From Marinilabiliaceae bacterium UBA5213 (GTDB taxonomy: Bacteria; Bacteroidota; Bacteroidia; Bacteroidales; Marinilabiliaceae), in NCBI GenBank assembly GCA_002412555.1, contig DHVH01000287.1:1-17567 (forward strand): a DNA stretch of 17,567 nucleotides, given 5' to 3'. Shown piece after piece: positions 1 through 7,372 of this stretch. Every line of letters starts with the position of its first letter. Positions within the stretch are counted from its first letter, which is position 1. The translations under genes were made by a program, and so were the position numbers. Below the pieces are notes generated by a model, which saw only the letters and a program-made list of their open reading frames with translations, ran no database searches and was not told the DNA's origin.

Positions 1-257
1 TATTTCACTTCTTCAAAATCCACATACTCGCCATCCAAATCACCTTTGGATGGCGATTTTTTATCGGAGGGATTGTGCGTAACAAACACTTTCCCTTCGT
101 TTTGTTTTTGTTTTTGAACGTATTCTTTGTACGCGTTCTCCTTTTCTGACGCCATCTTCTGCACCCTGTTGCTGATAAAAATGGGCAAGAATACTCTAGC
201 TACAATTTTGAACAAATAATAGAAGATGATAAGGAATAGAATAATTTTAAATATCAT
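1..257 (-). CDS. Small DUF4834-like membrane protein (stop codon cut by window edge)
   Basis: This gene reads leftward from ATG at 257. It gives 85 residues, and the first two bases of a stop codon (TA) fall on the window edge, so it is complete except for one base. The protein starts with a hydrophobic segment (about residues 2-18, rich in I, L, F and Y) and continues as a charged, Lys/Glu/Gln-rich cytoplasmic-type tail with runs such as KQKQ. This layout fits the small DUF4834 proteins of Bacteroidota, whose function is not known; I assign it by shape, not by a catalytic motif. It follows the S41 protease stop by 36 bp on the same strand, so it is probably the last gene of the deaminase-protease unit. 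A terminator-like hairpin in the opposite orientation lies inside its last 20 codons. Confidence 0.72.
   Translation of the reverse strand, partial: MIFKIILFLIIFYYLFKIVARVFLPIFISNRVQKMASEKENAYKEYVQKQKQNEGKVFVTHNPSDKKSPSKGDLDGEYVDFEEVK
28..62 (+). terminator. Rho-independent terminator-like hairpin, plus strand, inside a minus-strand gene
   Basis: Positions 28-39 and 45-56 form a perfect 12-bp inverted repeat (outer part TCGCCATCC / GGATGGCGA) with a 5-nt loop, followed directly by six T on the plus strand (57-62). On the minus strand no T-run follows the hairpin, so it should act on plus-strand transcription only. It would suit a convergent gene ending left of the window. It could instead be a chance consequence of the coding sequence for KKSPSKGDLDGE. 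Confidence 0.55.
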
Positions 258-293
258 AATCAATTGGCATCATTAAAATTCCACAACAACTGC

Positions 294-1931
294 TTACTCT
301 CCAAATACCAAAACATCATTGCCGACTTTGATCTCACTCACAGCCACCTTGAGCACTTCATCTATCTGATGAAACACAGGGTAAAATCCCGCATTATCCA
401 AAATATTCCGTGCAATGTAAGCCTTCAACTCCACTTCAATGTATTGTTGAGATCGGCGAAAATCTTTGTCGTTATAAGCAATGCCCTTCTCGCGTGCAAA
501 AGCTAAAAGACCGTTGAGTAGGGACGCTTTGTTCAAATGATTCAATAAAGCCTCCACCTTATCGTAACGCTGCAATTGCAAGCGATGGTCGTCACTGTAT
601 TTAAGGGCGTATTGATAAATAATTCCCTGATCGCGCAATCTATAGTAGTAATCAGAGAAAGCGGTGGTGTCTCGCGACACAAAGACATCGGGCATTACTC
701 CTCCGCCGCCAAATACCAAACGACCATTGCGGGTGTTGAATTGGAGCGACTCGTCTAAATCGATACTGTCTCGCTCAAAAAACTCACCATGCTCAAATCG
801 GGCCAAAATATCGCGGTGGTAATCCTCTACCCCATTCACATAAGGCTTCTGAATTCCCCTTCCGCTGGGTGTGAAATAACGGGCTACCGTTAATCGAATG
901 GCAGAACCGTCCGGTAAGGGAATTTGTTGTTGAACCAAGCCCTTTCCAAAGGAGCGGCGACCAACAATTAAGCCCCGGTCATTGTCCTGAATGGCCCCGG
1001 CAAAAATTTCACTGGCAGAAGCACTGAACTCGTCGATCAGCACGGTAACGCCCATATCCTGGCAGGAGCCCAGACCGTTGGCAAATACGTCTTGTCGCGG
1101 ACTCGACTTGCCTTCGGTGTAAACAATTAAATCACCCTTGCCTAAAAACTCATTGGTCATGCTTATGGCTATATCAAGATAACCACCGGAATTACCCCTC
1201 AAATCAACCACCACGCTCTGACAATTGTGCGCCTTTAGCCGCGCCATGGCCGTCAAAAACTCCTGATAGGTATTTCGACCAAAGCGACTGACCTTGATGT
1301 ACCCGATAGAATCAGTGACCATATAAGAAACATCCACGCTATAGACAGGAATGGTGCCTCGTGTAATTTCAACATCAATCAATTTCGGCCGATCGCGTCT
1401 CATAATACCCACCTTGACCTTGGTACCCAATTCCCCGCGCAACATGCCAACCACTTTATCGCTCCCCATATCTTGTCCGGCAATAAGACTATCATTAACA
1501 GTTATAATCCGGTCACCAGGTATAATGCCTAATTTTTCTGAAGGACCGCCTGAAACCACACTGATCACTAATACGGTGTCGTCTTGCATGCTAAACTGTA
1601 CACCAATACCTCCAAAATTTCCTTCCAACTCCTGGTTGGCCTCTTTTAAATTTTCCTGGGGGATATAAACCGTATGCGGATCCAGGTTTTTTAAAATCTC
1701 AGGAATAATGCCTTCCACCAAATCGGCCTTTCTCACAGTGTCCACATACTCGTCTTCAATCAAATTGAGCAAGGCTTCTATTTTATTGGTCTGTGGATAT
1801 ATAAACATCCTGTTGCTGGTCTTTCCCTCTCCCGAAGGTGCCCATAATTGTCCCAGAATAAAGCCACCTGCTAATACAAGCGCAAATAAAAAGGGTAAAA
1901 CGACTTGTTTGAGGCTATTGTTGTAACGCAT
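294..1931 (-). CDS. S41-family C-terminal-processing serine protease
   Basis: This is a periplasmic C-terminal-processing protease (CtpA/Prc-like), which trims or degrades envelope proteins from their C-termini. The chosen start (ATG at 1931) gives 545 residues beginning MRYNNSLKQVV, with an uncleaved-looking membrane anchor at about residues 9-30. An in-frame ATG at 1997 would add 22 polar residues and overlap the upstream gene, so it was not used. A PDZ domain spans about 100-190 (GGIGVQF, then PSEKLGIIPGDRI). The S41 domain follows: DLRGNSGGYLD near 245, the FSASASEIF motif with the likely nucleophile Ser305, and the FGKGLVQ motif with the likely general base Lys330. A tail of about 150 residues follows. 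The gene sits 31 bp after the deaminase stop and 36 bp before the small membrane protein, so the three are probably co-transcribed. Confidence 0.93.
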   Translation of the reverse strand: MRYNNSLKQVVLPFLFALVLAGGFILGQLWAPSGEGKTSNRMFIYPQTNKIEALLNLIEDEYVDTVRKADLVEGIIPEILKNLDPHTVYIPQENLKEANQELEGNFGGIGVQFSMQDDTVLVISVVSGGPSEKLGIIPGDRIITVNDSLIAGQDMGSDKVVGMLRGELGTKVKVGIMRRDRPKLIDVEITRGTIPVYSVDVSYMVTDSIGYIKVSRFGRNTYQEFLTAMARLKAHNCQSVVVDLRGNSGGYLDIAISMTNEFLGKGDLIVYTEGKSSPRQDVFANGLGSCQDMGVTVLIDEFSASASEIFAGAIQDNDRGLIVGRRSFGKGLVQQQIPLPDGSAIRLTVARYFTPSGRGIQKPYVNGVEDYHRDILARFEHGEFFERDSIDLDESLQFNTRNGRLVFGGGGVMPDVFVSRDTTAFSDYYYRLRDQGIIYQYALKYSDDHRLQLQRYDKVEALLNHLNKASLLNGLLAFAREKGIAYNDKDFRRSQQYIEVELKAYIARNILDNAGFYPVFHQIDEVLKVAVSEIKVGNDVLVFGE

Positions 1932-1962
1932 ATTGAAAAGTTGCTTGTTCCTAAAATTAAAA

Positions 1963-2415
1963 TTATTGAGCACTCTGGTTGGCCTGAAGCACCTCAATAT
2001 TAGCTCTCCTTAAGAGCTGGACACCATCTTCCACCCGGTAATTGTCTAAAAACACCACCCGTATAATACCGGCCTGAATGATCAACTTGGCACATTCAAT
2101 ACAGGGCGATGAAGTCACATACAGCGTGGCACCATCTGAACTGTTATTGCTTCGGGCTACTTTGGTAATGGCATTGGCCTCGGCATGCAGCACATAAGGT
2201 TTGGTCACATTGTTTTCGTCCTCGCACTGGTTTTCAAAGCCCGAAGGCGTACCATTGTAGCCATCACTGATGATCATTTTATCCTTCACCAAAAGCGCCC
2301 CCACCTGCCGGCGTTTACAATAAGAATTTTGGGCCCATATGGCCGCCATGGCCAAATAACGCTGATCTAAGAGCCGCTGTTTCTCAGTTAAAATATCATT
2401 TGATGATGAACACAT
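1963..2415 (-). CDS. comEB: ComEB-like deoxycytidylate (dCMP) deaminase
   Basis: This 150-residue zinc enzyme is of the dCMP deaminase family, converting dCMP to dUMP for thymidylate synthesis in the cytosol. Visible zinc and catalytic residues are His77 and Glu79 in HAEANAI, and Cys105 and Cys108 in PCIEC. The substrate-loop pattern DGYNGTPSG at 51-59 is typical of dCMP deaminases and argues against tRNA or cytosine deaminases. The length is normal. The start is ATG at 2415, with no better downstream choice. It is the first gene of a leftward unit with the S41 protease and a small membrane protein. The divergent spacer to the outer-membrane protein gene (2416-2570) must hold its promoter. 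The name ComEB comes from the Bacillus homologue and does not imply a competence role here. Confidence 0.93.
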   Translation of the reverse strand: MCSSSNDILTEKQRLLDQRYLAMAAIWAQNSYCKRRQVGALLVKDKMIISDGYNGTPSGFENQCEDENNVTKPYVLHAEANAITKVARSNNSSDGATLYVTSSPCIECAKLIIQAGIIRVVFLDNYRVEDGVQLLRRANIEVLQANQSAQ

Positions 2416-2461
2416 TGCCGGATAGTTATAGAATAAAAAACGGGGTTATGACTCAGGTTCA

Positions 2462-2469
2462 CAAAAGTA
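2462..2469 (-). promoter_or_regulatory. Candidate -7 element for the deaminase unit
   Basis: On the minus strand this reads TACTTTTG, an exact match to the Bacteroidota -7 consensus TAnnTTTG. It would place the transcript start about 40 nt before the ATG at 2415. I see no good TTTG -33 element 19-21 bp upstream, so support is partial. Confidence 0.3.
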
Positions 2470-2494
2470 ACAAAGAAAGTTGGATTGAGTTGAG

Positions 2495-2502
2495 TAAATT
2501 TG
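2495..2502 (+). promoter_or_regulatory. Candidate -7 element for the outer-membrane protein gene
   Basis: The sequence TAAATTTG matches TAnnTTTG and lies about 70 nt before the chosen start codon. No convincing -33 element is found at the usual distance, so this is a weak call. Confidence 0.28.
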
Positions 2503-2576
2503 GAAGTATCGTCAATTTTTTTCATAATTGCAGAGCAAAACAAAAATCAGTAATTACTAACCTAAAAATCATGACA

Positions 2577-3146
2577 ATGAAAAAGTTAATGGTCTGTGCC
2601 CTAATGGCATTATTGGTGAACTTTGGATTAATGGCACAAAACAACATGTGGGTGGGAGGTACGCTAAGTATTAGAAGTTCTGATAACGGAACTTCTCAGT
2701 CATCCACAACCTTTATGCCACAATTTGGCATGCACCTCAATCCCAAGTGGTCGGTGGGCGGAAACCTTGGCTTCAGCTCCTCCAAAACCGTCACCGGGGA
2801 TAACGAAACCAAAACCAACACAACTTCTGTTGTGCCTTTTGCAAGATACTGGTTCAGCGAGGCGGGAAATGTACGATTTTTTGGACAAGGCGAATTGCCT
2901 CTACATTTCTACGGTGGTGAAACCAATGGTACCGACCATGATAGTTACAACTCAATTGGACTGGTGGCCAGACCTGGCCTCGGTTTTTCGCTGAGCGAAA
3001 AATGGGGCTTAACCATGCTCATGCCGCCAGTATTTTCTTTTGTGAACACCGACGGCAATACCAATTTCTACTTTGGCATTAACGATGGTTACACCATTCA
3101 GGATTACCTGTTGGATACCTCCATCGGCATTATTTACAAATTCTAG
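2577..3146 (+). CDS. Small outer-membrane beta-barrel protein
   Basis: The 189-residue product begins with a clear signal peptide (MKKLMVCALMALLVNFGLMAQ, cleavage expected after the Gln). The mature part has short alternating hydrophobic and polar strands rich in Gly, aromatic residues, Ser, Thr and Asn, for example WSVGGNLGFSSS and VVPFARYWF. It ends with SIGIIYKF, a C-terminal Phe typical of outer-membrane barrels. This fits an 8-strand porin or OmpW/OmpA-like barrel domain; the cargo or role is unknown. The open frame extends upstream to 2400, but that extension is not signal-peptide-like and overlaps the divergent deaminase gene. ATG at 2571 (MTMKK) is an equally possible start. The gene looks monocistronic: a strong terminator follows before the next gene. 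Confidence 0.85.
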   Translation: MKKLMVCALMALLVNFGLMAQNNMWVGGTLSIRSSDNGTSQSSTTFMPQFGMHLNPKWSVGGNLGFSSSKTVTGDNETKTNTTSVVPFARYWFSEAGNVRFFGQGELPLHFYGGETNGTDHDSYNSIGLVARPGLGFSLSEKWGLTMLMPPVFSFVNTDGNTNFYFGINDGYTIQDYLLDTSIGIIYKF

Positions 3147-3206
3147 ATTAAGATATTATAATACACTGATTTTTGGGAATAGAAAATGTGCTTAGTGAAA
3201 TTTATG

Positions 3207-3242
3207 AATGGGCTGTGCCAAAAATGGTACAGCCCATTTTTT
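3207..3242 (+). terminator. Rho-independent terminator after the outer-membrane protein gene
   Basis: GGGCTGTGCC (3210-3219) pairs with GGTACAGCCC (3226-3235), with one G-U pair and a short A-rich loop. The stem is extended by AAT/ATT and followed by a T-run ending at 3242. It separates the barrel gene from the XRE-cupin unit. Confidence 0.85.
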
Positions 3243-3292
3243 ATCTTCACACAAAAAATTCATTACTTTAGTACATTAATCAGACAATACCC

Positions 3293-3847
3293 ATGGAAGA
3301 ACAAATCAAGGAAATTGCCCGAAGGGTCAAAGAACTTCGTGAAATACTTGGCATTACTCCCAACGAAGCTGCCGTGAATTGCGGACTTTCAACTAACGAC
3401 TACCTACAATTAGAATCCGGGCAGACCGATATTTCTGTAGGCACTCTGCACGCCCTTTCTAAATCTTTTGGCGTTGAAGTATCTACTTTTCTACTGGGTG
3501 AAGAACCGCGTATGCATGCCTACACCCTTACACGCAAAGGACAAGGCATAGCCATGGAGCGACGCAAGTCCTATAGCTACAAAGCACTGGCATCCAACTT
3601 CATCAACCGAAAAGCAGATCCTTTTTTGGTAAAGGTAGAACCCAAACCCGACACCCTGCCGGTCGAATTTGGCAGTCACCCCGGCCAGGAATTTAACCTG
3701 ATTTTAAAAGGCTCCATGAAGTTTTTCCTGAACAAAAAAGAGATGTTATTGCACGAGGGAGACAGCATCTACTTTGATTCCGGTCTTCCCCACGGAATGA
3801 GGGCAGCAGAGAATGCCCCCTGTGAATTTTTAGCCATAATATTTTAA
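3293..3847 (+). CDS. XRE-type HTH regulator with C-terminal cupin domain
   Basis: The 184-residue product is a predicted one-component transcription regulator. Residues about 8-67 are an XRE/Cro-like helix-turn-helix (VKELREILGITPNEAA, then LQLESGQTDISVGTLHALSKSFG). Residues about 108-184 form a small cupin barrel with possible ligand or metal residues His129 and Glu133, and the second cupin motif GDSIYFDSGLPH ending in His167. In this family the cupin senses a small molecule and the HTH binds DNA. It lies 8 bp before the acyl-CoA synthetase gene, so it most likely controls its own operon in response to that enzyme's substrate or product; this is inference. The sequence TACTTTAG at 3264-3271 is a one-mismatch -7 candidate, but has no -33 partner. 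Confidence 0.9.
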   Translation: MEEQIKEIARRVKELREILGITPNEAAVNCGLSTNDYLQLESGQTDISVGTLHALSKSFGVEVSTFLLGEEPRMHAYTLTRKGQGIAMERRKSYSYKALASNFINRKADPFLVKVEPKPDTLPVEFGSHPGQEFNLILKGSMKFFLNKKEMLLHEGDSIYFDSGLPHGMRAAENAPCEFLAIIF

Positions 3848-3855
3848 CCTTTACC

Positions 3856-5520
3856 ATGCAGATTTACAAGAAATACTTAGCCCAACCTGAGTTTTCATCC
3901 TTAGAAGATTTTCAACAAAACTTCAGAATTAACATACCCGATAATTTCAACTTTGCCTACGATGTGGTGGATGAATATGCCCGTCTGGAGCCCGATAAAA
4001 TTGCACTTGTCTGGGTAAATGATGAGGGCGAAAACCACTTGTTCAGCTACAAGGAGTTGAAAGAAAAATCGGACGCAACCGCCTCCTATTTTCATTCAAT
4101 TGGCATTAATCGGGGCGATAAAATCATGCTGATTCTCAAGCGCCGCTACGAATTTTGGTTCGCCTGTCTGGCCCTCCACAAAATTGGAGCTACCGCCATA
4201 CCTGCCACCCACTTGCTGACCGAGAAAGACATTGTTTACCGCTGCAATGCTGCCAGCATCAAAGCCATCATCTGCGTGGGCGAGCAGCTGGTGATCGACC
4301 ATGTTGAAAAGGCACAGCCCGATTGCCCAACTTTAGAAAAGCTGATCTCCATAGGCCCCTTGGTCCCTACCCACTGGGACGATTTCCAGAAAGCAGTCAC
4401 CCGGGCCAAACCATTCGAAAAACCTGAGCTTCCCTCAGAAAACGACGACCTGCTCTACCTCTATTTCACATCGGGAACAACGGGCCAGCCCAAAATGGTG
4501 GCACACGATTATACCTATCCCCTGGCGCACATCATCACCGCCAGCTTCTGGCACAACGTGGAAGAAGACGGCCGCCACCTGACGGTGGCTGACACCGGCT
4601 GGGCCAAAGCCGTATGGGGCAAACTCTACGGTCAGATGATGGCAGGCTGCAGCGTCTTTGTCTATGAGCACCAAAAATTTACGCCGGCAGATATGCTCAA
4701 GGTCATTGCTGAATACAAAGTGACTTCCTTTTGCGCACCACCAACGATTTTCCGCTTTTTGATACGAGAGAATTTGGCCGACTATGACCTTTCGGCCCTC
4801 AAGTATTGCACTACGGCGGGCGAGGCGTTGAACCCGAAAGTCTTCGAAACTTTTCATGAACTGACGGGCATCCAGTTGATGGAGGCCTTTGGCCAGACCG
4901 AGACCGCCGTCCAGCTGGCCACGCTGCCGTGGATGACGCCCAAGCCAGGTTCCATGGGCATTCCGGTGCCCATTTATGACATCGACCTGCTGAAGCCCGA
5001 CGGTAGGACTTGCGAGGATGGTGAACAGGGACAAATCGTTATCCGGGTGGGCGACCAGCTTCCTTTGGGGCTATTCAAGGGATACTACCGCGATGAAGCG
5101 CGTACCCGCGAAGTGTGGCAGAATGGCATTTACTACACTGGGGATATTGCCTGGCGCGATGAGGATGGTTACTACTGGTTTGTGGGTCGTGCCGATGATG
5201 TGATTAAAAGCTCCGGTTATAGAATTGGTCCCTTTGAAGTGGAGAGCGCCCTAATGACCCATCCGGCAGTGGTTGAATGTGCGGTGACCGGGGCACCGGA
5301 CGAGATTCGGGGACAGGTGGTGAAGGCCACCATTGTTTTGGCGGCCGACCAGGAGCCCTCAGAAGCACTCAAACAAGAGATTCAGGACCATGTCAAAAAA
5401 ATAACTGCGCCCTATAAATACCCGCGCATCATTGATTTTGTGAAGGAGCTCCCCAAGACCATCAGCGGCAAAATCCGCCGCGTAGAAATAAGGGGCGAGG
5501 ATACAAGTGCCCGGACTTAG
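3856..5520 (+). CDS. AMP-forming acyl-CoA synthetase (ACSM-like)
   Basis: This 554-residue member of the ANL superfamily activates a carboxylic acid to its acyl-CoA through an acyl-adenylate, using ATP and CoA. The motifs are intact: phosphate loop TSGTTGQPK at 205-213, EAFGQTE at 343-349, YTGD at 427-430, the hinge region GRADDVIKSSGYRIGP at 444-459, and catalytic Lys539 in SGKIRR. The pattern around WAKAVWGKLYG and the SGYRIGPFEVES hinge resemble medium-chain and short-chain (ACSM) synthetases rather than acetyl-CoA synthetase. The exact substrate cannot be read from the sequence; a medium-chain, branched or aromatic acid are all possible. It is co-transcribed with the XRE-cupin regulator just upstream. 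It is followed by the repeat-bearing spacer, where the hairpin at 5545-5567 has no T-run, so its terminator is unclear. Confidence 0.92.
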   Translation: MQIYKKYLAQPEFSSLEDFQQNFRINIPDNFNFAYDVVDEYARLEPDKIALVWVNDEGENHLFSYKELKEKSDATASYFHSIGINRGDKIMLILKRRYEFWFACLALHKIGATAIPATHLLTEKDIVYRCNAASIKAIICVGEQLVIDHVEKAQPDCPTLEKLISIGPLVPTHWDDFQKAVTRAKPFEKPELPSENDDLLYLYFTSGTTGQPKMVAHDYTYPLAHIITASFWHNVEEDGRHLTVADTGWAKAVWGKLYGQMMAGCSVFVYEHQKFTPADMLKVIAEYKVTSFCAPPTIFRFLIRENLADYDLSALKYCTTAGEALNPKVFETFHELTGIQLMEAFGQTETAVQLATLPWMTPKPGSMGIPVPIYDIDLLKPDGRTCEDGEQGQIVIRVGDQLPLGLFKGYYRDEARTREVWQNGIYYTGDIAWRDEDGYYWFVGRADDVIKSSGYRIGPFEVESALMTHPAVVECAVTGAPDEIRGQVVKATIVLAADQEPSEALKQEIQDHVKKITAPYKYPRIIDFVKELPKTISGKIRRVEIRGEDTSART

Positions 5521-5539
5521 TAGGGTTAAACTTCCTTCT

Positions 5540-5754
5540 GCACCCGCACGGATATATACACTGTGCGTGCTCAATTAAAGGCGTTCGCAGAGTTTTATAA
5601 ACCGTTCATTCTCTCAAAAAGACGTTCGCGCGGTTTTGTAAACCGTGCGTGCGCAATTTCTATTACAGATATTTGTCATTTGCAATGCCCAAAAAATAAC
5701 CTACCTTGATTGTCATCTGATGATTGCGTTCGCGCGGTTTTGTAAACCGTGCGT
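5540..5754. repeat. Four-copy palindromic repeat, three copies at 41-bp period
   Basis: The spacer between the acyl-CoA synthetase and hutH holds four related 29-bp units: 5540-5568 (most diverged, about 19 of 29 shared), 5581-5609 (23 of 29), 5622-5650 and 5726-5754 (these last two identical at 28 of 29). The first three start exactly 41 bp apart. Each well-kept unit is a hairpin: CGCGCGGTTT, loop TGT, AAACCGTGCG, where the single mismatch is a G-U pair in RNA. A linker resembling CTCAATTAAAG follows several units. The units are more GC-rich than the surrounding spacer. They could be REP-like interspersed repeats, regulator binding sites for hut, or RNA structures. Confidence 0.8.
5679..5709 (+). 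promoter_or_regulatory. Weak candidate promoter of the hut operon
   Basis: TTTG at 5679-5682 is followed after 19 bp by TACCTTGA at 5702-5709, which keeps the TA but matches TAnnTTTG imperfectly. If used, the transcript would start near 5716 and the fourth repeat hairpin (5726-5754) would lie in the hutH 5' leader. It is the best spaced pair I found in this spacer. Confidence 0.3.
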
Positions 5755-5785
5755 CTCAATTAGACACATTCTCAATTAAAGGATC

Positions 5786-7372
5786 ATGCAAAAGCAACAA
5801 TCAAAGGCGCCCTTTCATTATGGTGAAGACTTGATGACCATTGGCATTGCGTTACTTCTGGCCAGAGGTCAACAAAAAGGCATCCTGTCGGCCGCCGCAC
5901 GCAAAAAAGTGCAGGACAACCGACAAGTGGTAGAAAACATTGTCCATCAAAAAAAGCGCGTTTACGGCATCAACACGGGCTTTGGTCCGCTGTGTACCAC
6001 GCTGATTGACGAGGAAGACACCAAAAAGCTTCAATACAACTTACTGATGAGCCACAGTGTGGGCGTTGGCCAACCCATTAACAAGGAGATCGCCAAACTC
6101 ATGCTGATTCTAAAGGCGCACGCACTGGCCAAAGGCTATTCCGGCATTGCCGTGGAAACCTTGCAACGCATTATGTGGCACATCGATCAGGATGTGATTC
6201 CCTGCGTACCGGAGCAAGGATCGGTGGGCGCCTCGGGCGACCTGGCGCCATTGGCCCATCTCTTTCTGCCACTGATTGGTCTGGGTAAATTATGGCAGAA
6301 CGATCAGGCCAAACCGGCCGCAGAGGTTTTAAAAAACCTGGGCATGTCTCCGATTGAATTGGGACCCAAAGAAGGTCTGGCACTGATCAACGGCACGCAA
6401 TTCATGAGTGCCCACGCCATAGCCATTGTGGAGCGGCTGCAAAACTGCATGGACCATGCCGACATCATTGCGGCCATCAATCTGGAAGCCATGATGGGCT
6501 CGGTCAAGAGCTTTGATGCAGAATTGCACGCCTTACGTCCCCACTCTGGCAGCGTTTATGTGGCAGAACGTATGCGGGAACTCCTGAAGGGCTCCGAAAT
6601 AGTGGAATCGCACCGTAACTGCACCCGCGTTCAGGATCCCTATTCCCTGCGTTGTATTCCTCAGGTGCACGGTGCCTCCCGCAACGCCTGGCTGCACTTG
6701 AAGGAAACCACCCTGACAGAGATCAATGCGGTCACCGACAATCCCATTATCTTCTCGGAGGACAAGACCATTAGTGGGGGACTGTTTCACGGTCAGCCCA
6801 TCGCCATGCCCCTTGATTATGCCGGACTGGCAGCGGCGGAGCTGGGGAATATCTCGGACCGGCGCATTTACCTTTCCATGACCGAAAGCGTACCGGGCTT
6901 GCCCAAGCTGTTGATGACACACACCGGACTCAACTCCGGCTTCATGATTCTGCAATACACCACAGCAGCGCTGGTTAGTGAAAACAAAAGCCTGTGTTTC
7001 CCGGCGAGTGCCGACAGCATACCAACCTCTCTGGGTCAGGAAGACCATGTGAGCATGGGCTCCATCAGCGGACGAAAATCCCTGCAAATAGTCGGTAATC
7101 TTGAAAAGATCCTGGCCATTGAACTCATCACAGCGGCACAAGGCTACGACTTTCGAAAACCCCTCAAATCGGGCCTCCTCGTTGAAGAAGCGCACCAACT
7201 CATCCGCAGCCATGTCTCTTTTACTGAGAACGACCGTGTTTTTGATGAAGATATTGCCTATGCCATCGAGCTGATCCAGTCCAAAGGCCTGATTCAGCAC
7301 CTCAATCAAGTGGCCGGACAAGTCCCTTTCAACTTTGAAAACGAAGCCCATGAAGTATTCGGAATTTATTGA
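5786..7372 (+). CDS. hutH: Histidine ammonia-lyase
   Basis: This enzyme performs the first step of histidine degradation, removing ammonia from L-histidine to give trans-urocanate in the cytosol. The product is 528 residues, a little longer than the usual 500-510. The Ala-Ser-Gly triad that cyclises to the MIO electrophile is A149-S150-G151 within GSVGASGDLAPLAH. The catalytic Tyr60 stands in the YGINTGFGPL motif, and other family blocks are intact (QDPYSLRCIPQVHGA, TDNPIIF, QEDHVSMGSISGRK). The start ATG at 5786 is preceded by AAAGGA, which is very close to the start but ribosome-site-like. It is the first gene of the hut operon and overlaps hutU by 23 bp at its 3' end, suggesting translational coupling. 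Confidence 0.96.
   Translation: MQKQQSKAPFHYGEDLMTIGIALLLARGQQKGILSAAARKKVQDNRQVVENIVHQKKRVYGINTGFGPLCTTLIDEEDTKKLQYNLLMSHSVGVGQPINKEIAKLMLILKAHALAKGYSGIAVETLQRIMWHIDQDVIPCVPEQGSVGASGDLAPLAHLFLPLIGLGKLWQNDQAKPAAEVLKNLGMSPIELGPKEGLALINGTQFMSAHAIAIVERLQNCMDHADIIAAINLEAMMGSVKSFDAELHALRPHSGSVYVAERMRELLKGSEIVESHRNCTRVQDPYSLRCIPQVHGASRNAWLHLKETTLTEINAVTDNPIIFSEDKTISGGLFHGQPIAMPLDYAGLAAAELGNISDRRIYLSMTESVPGLPKLLMTHTGLNSGFMILQYTTAALVSENKSLCFPASADSIPTSLGQEDHVSMGSISGRKSLQIVGNLEKILAIELITAAQGYDFRKPLKSGLLVEEAHQLIRSHVSFTENDRVFDEDIAYAIELIQSKGLIQHLNQVAGQVPFNFENEAHEVFGIY

Noticed and set aside
2400..2576. N-terminal extension of the outer-membrane protein back to 2400
   Set aside because: It would hide the signal peptide, overlap the divergent deaminase start and cover the candidate promoter.
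4435..5034. 199-codon open frame on the minus strand opposite the acyl-CoA synthetase
   Set aside because: It lies fully within a well-supported gene and its product has no recognisable domain, signal or start context.
5540..5754. CRISPR array, suggested by regular 41-bp repeats
   Set aside because: The linkers between units are only about 12 bp and resemble each other (CTCAATTAAAG and CTCTCAAAAAG), so there are no unique spacers, and no cas genes are near.
5570..5782. Transposon or MITE flanked by the 12-bp direct repeat CTCAATTAAAGG
   Set aside because: The ends of the segment between the two copies are not inverted repeats, and a shortened form (CTCAATTA) also occurs at 5756-5763, so the 12-mer looks like part of the repeat unit rather than a target-site duplication.
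5541..5785. Riboswitch upstream of the hut operon
   Set aside because: The structure present is repeated short hairpins; I see no conserved core of a known riboswitch class.
6533..7351. 272-codon open frame on the minus strand opposite hutH
   Set aside because: hutH is a complete, motif-bearing gene on the other strand; the antisense frame shows no recognisable domain and is explained by hutH codon composition.
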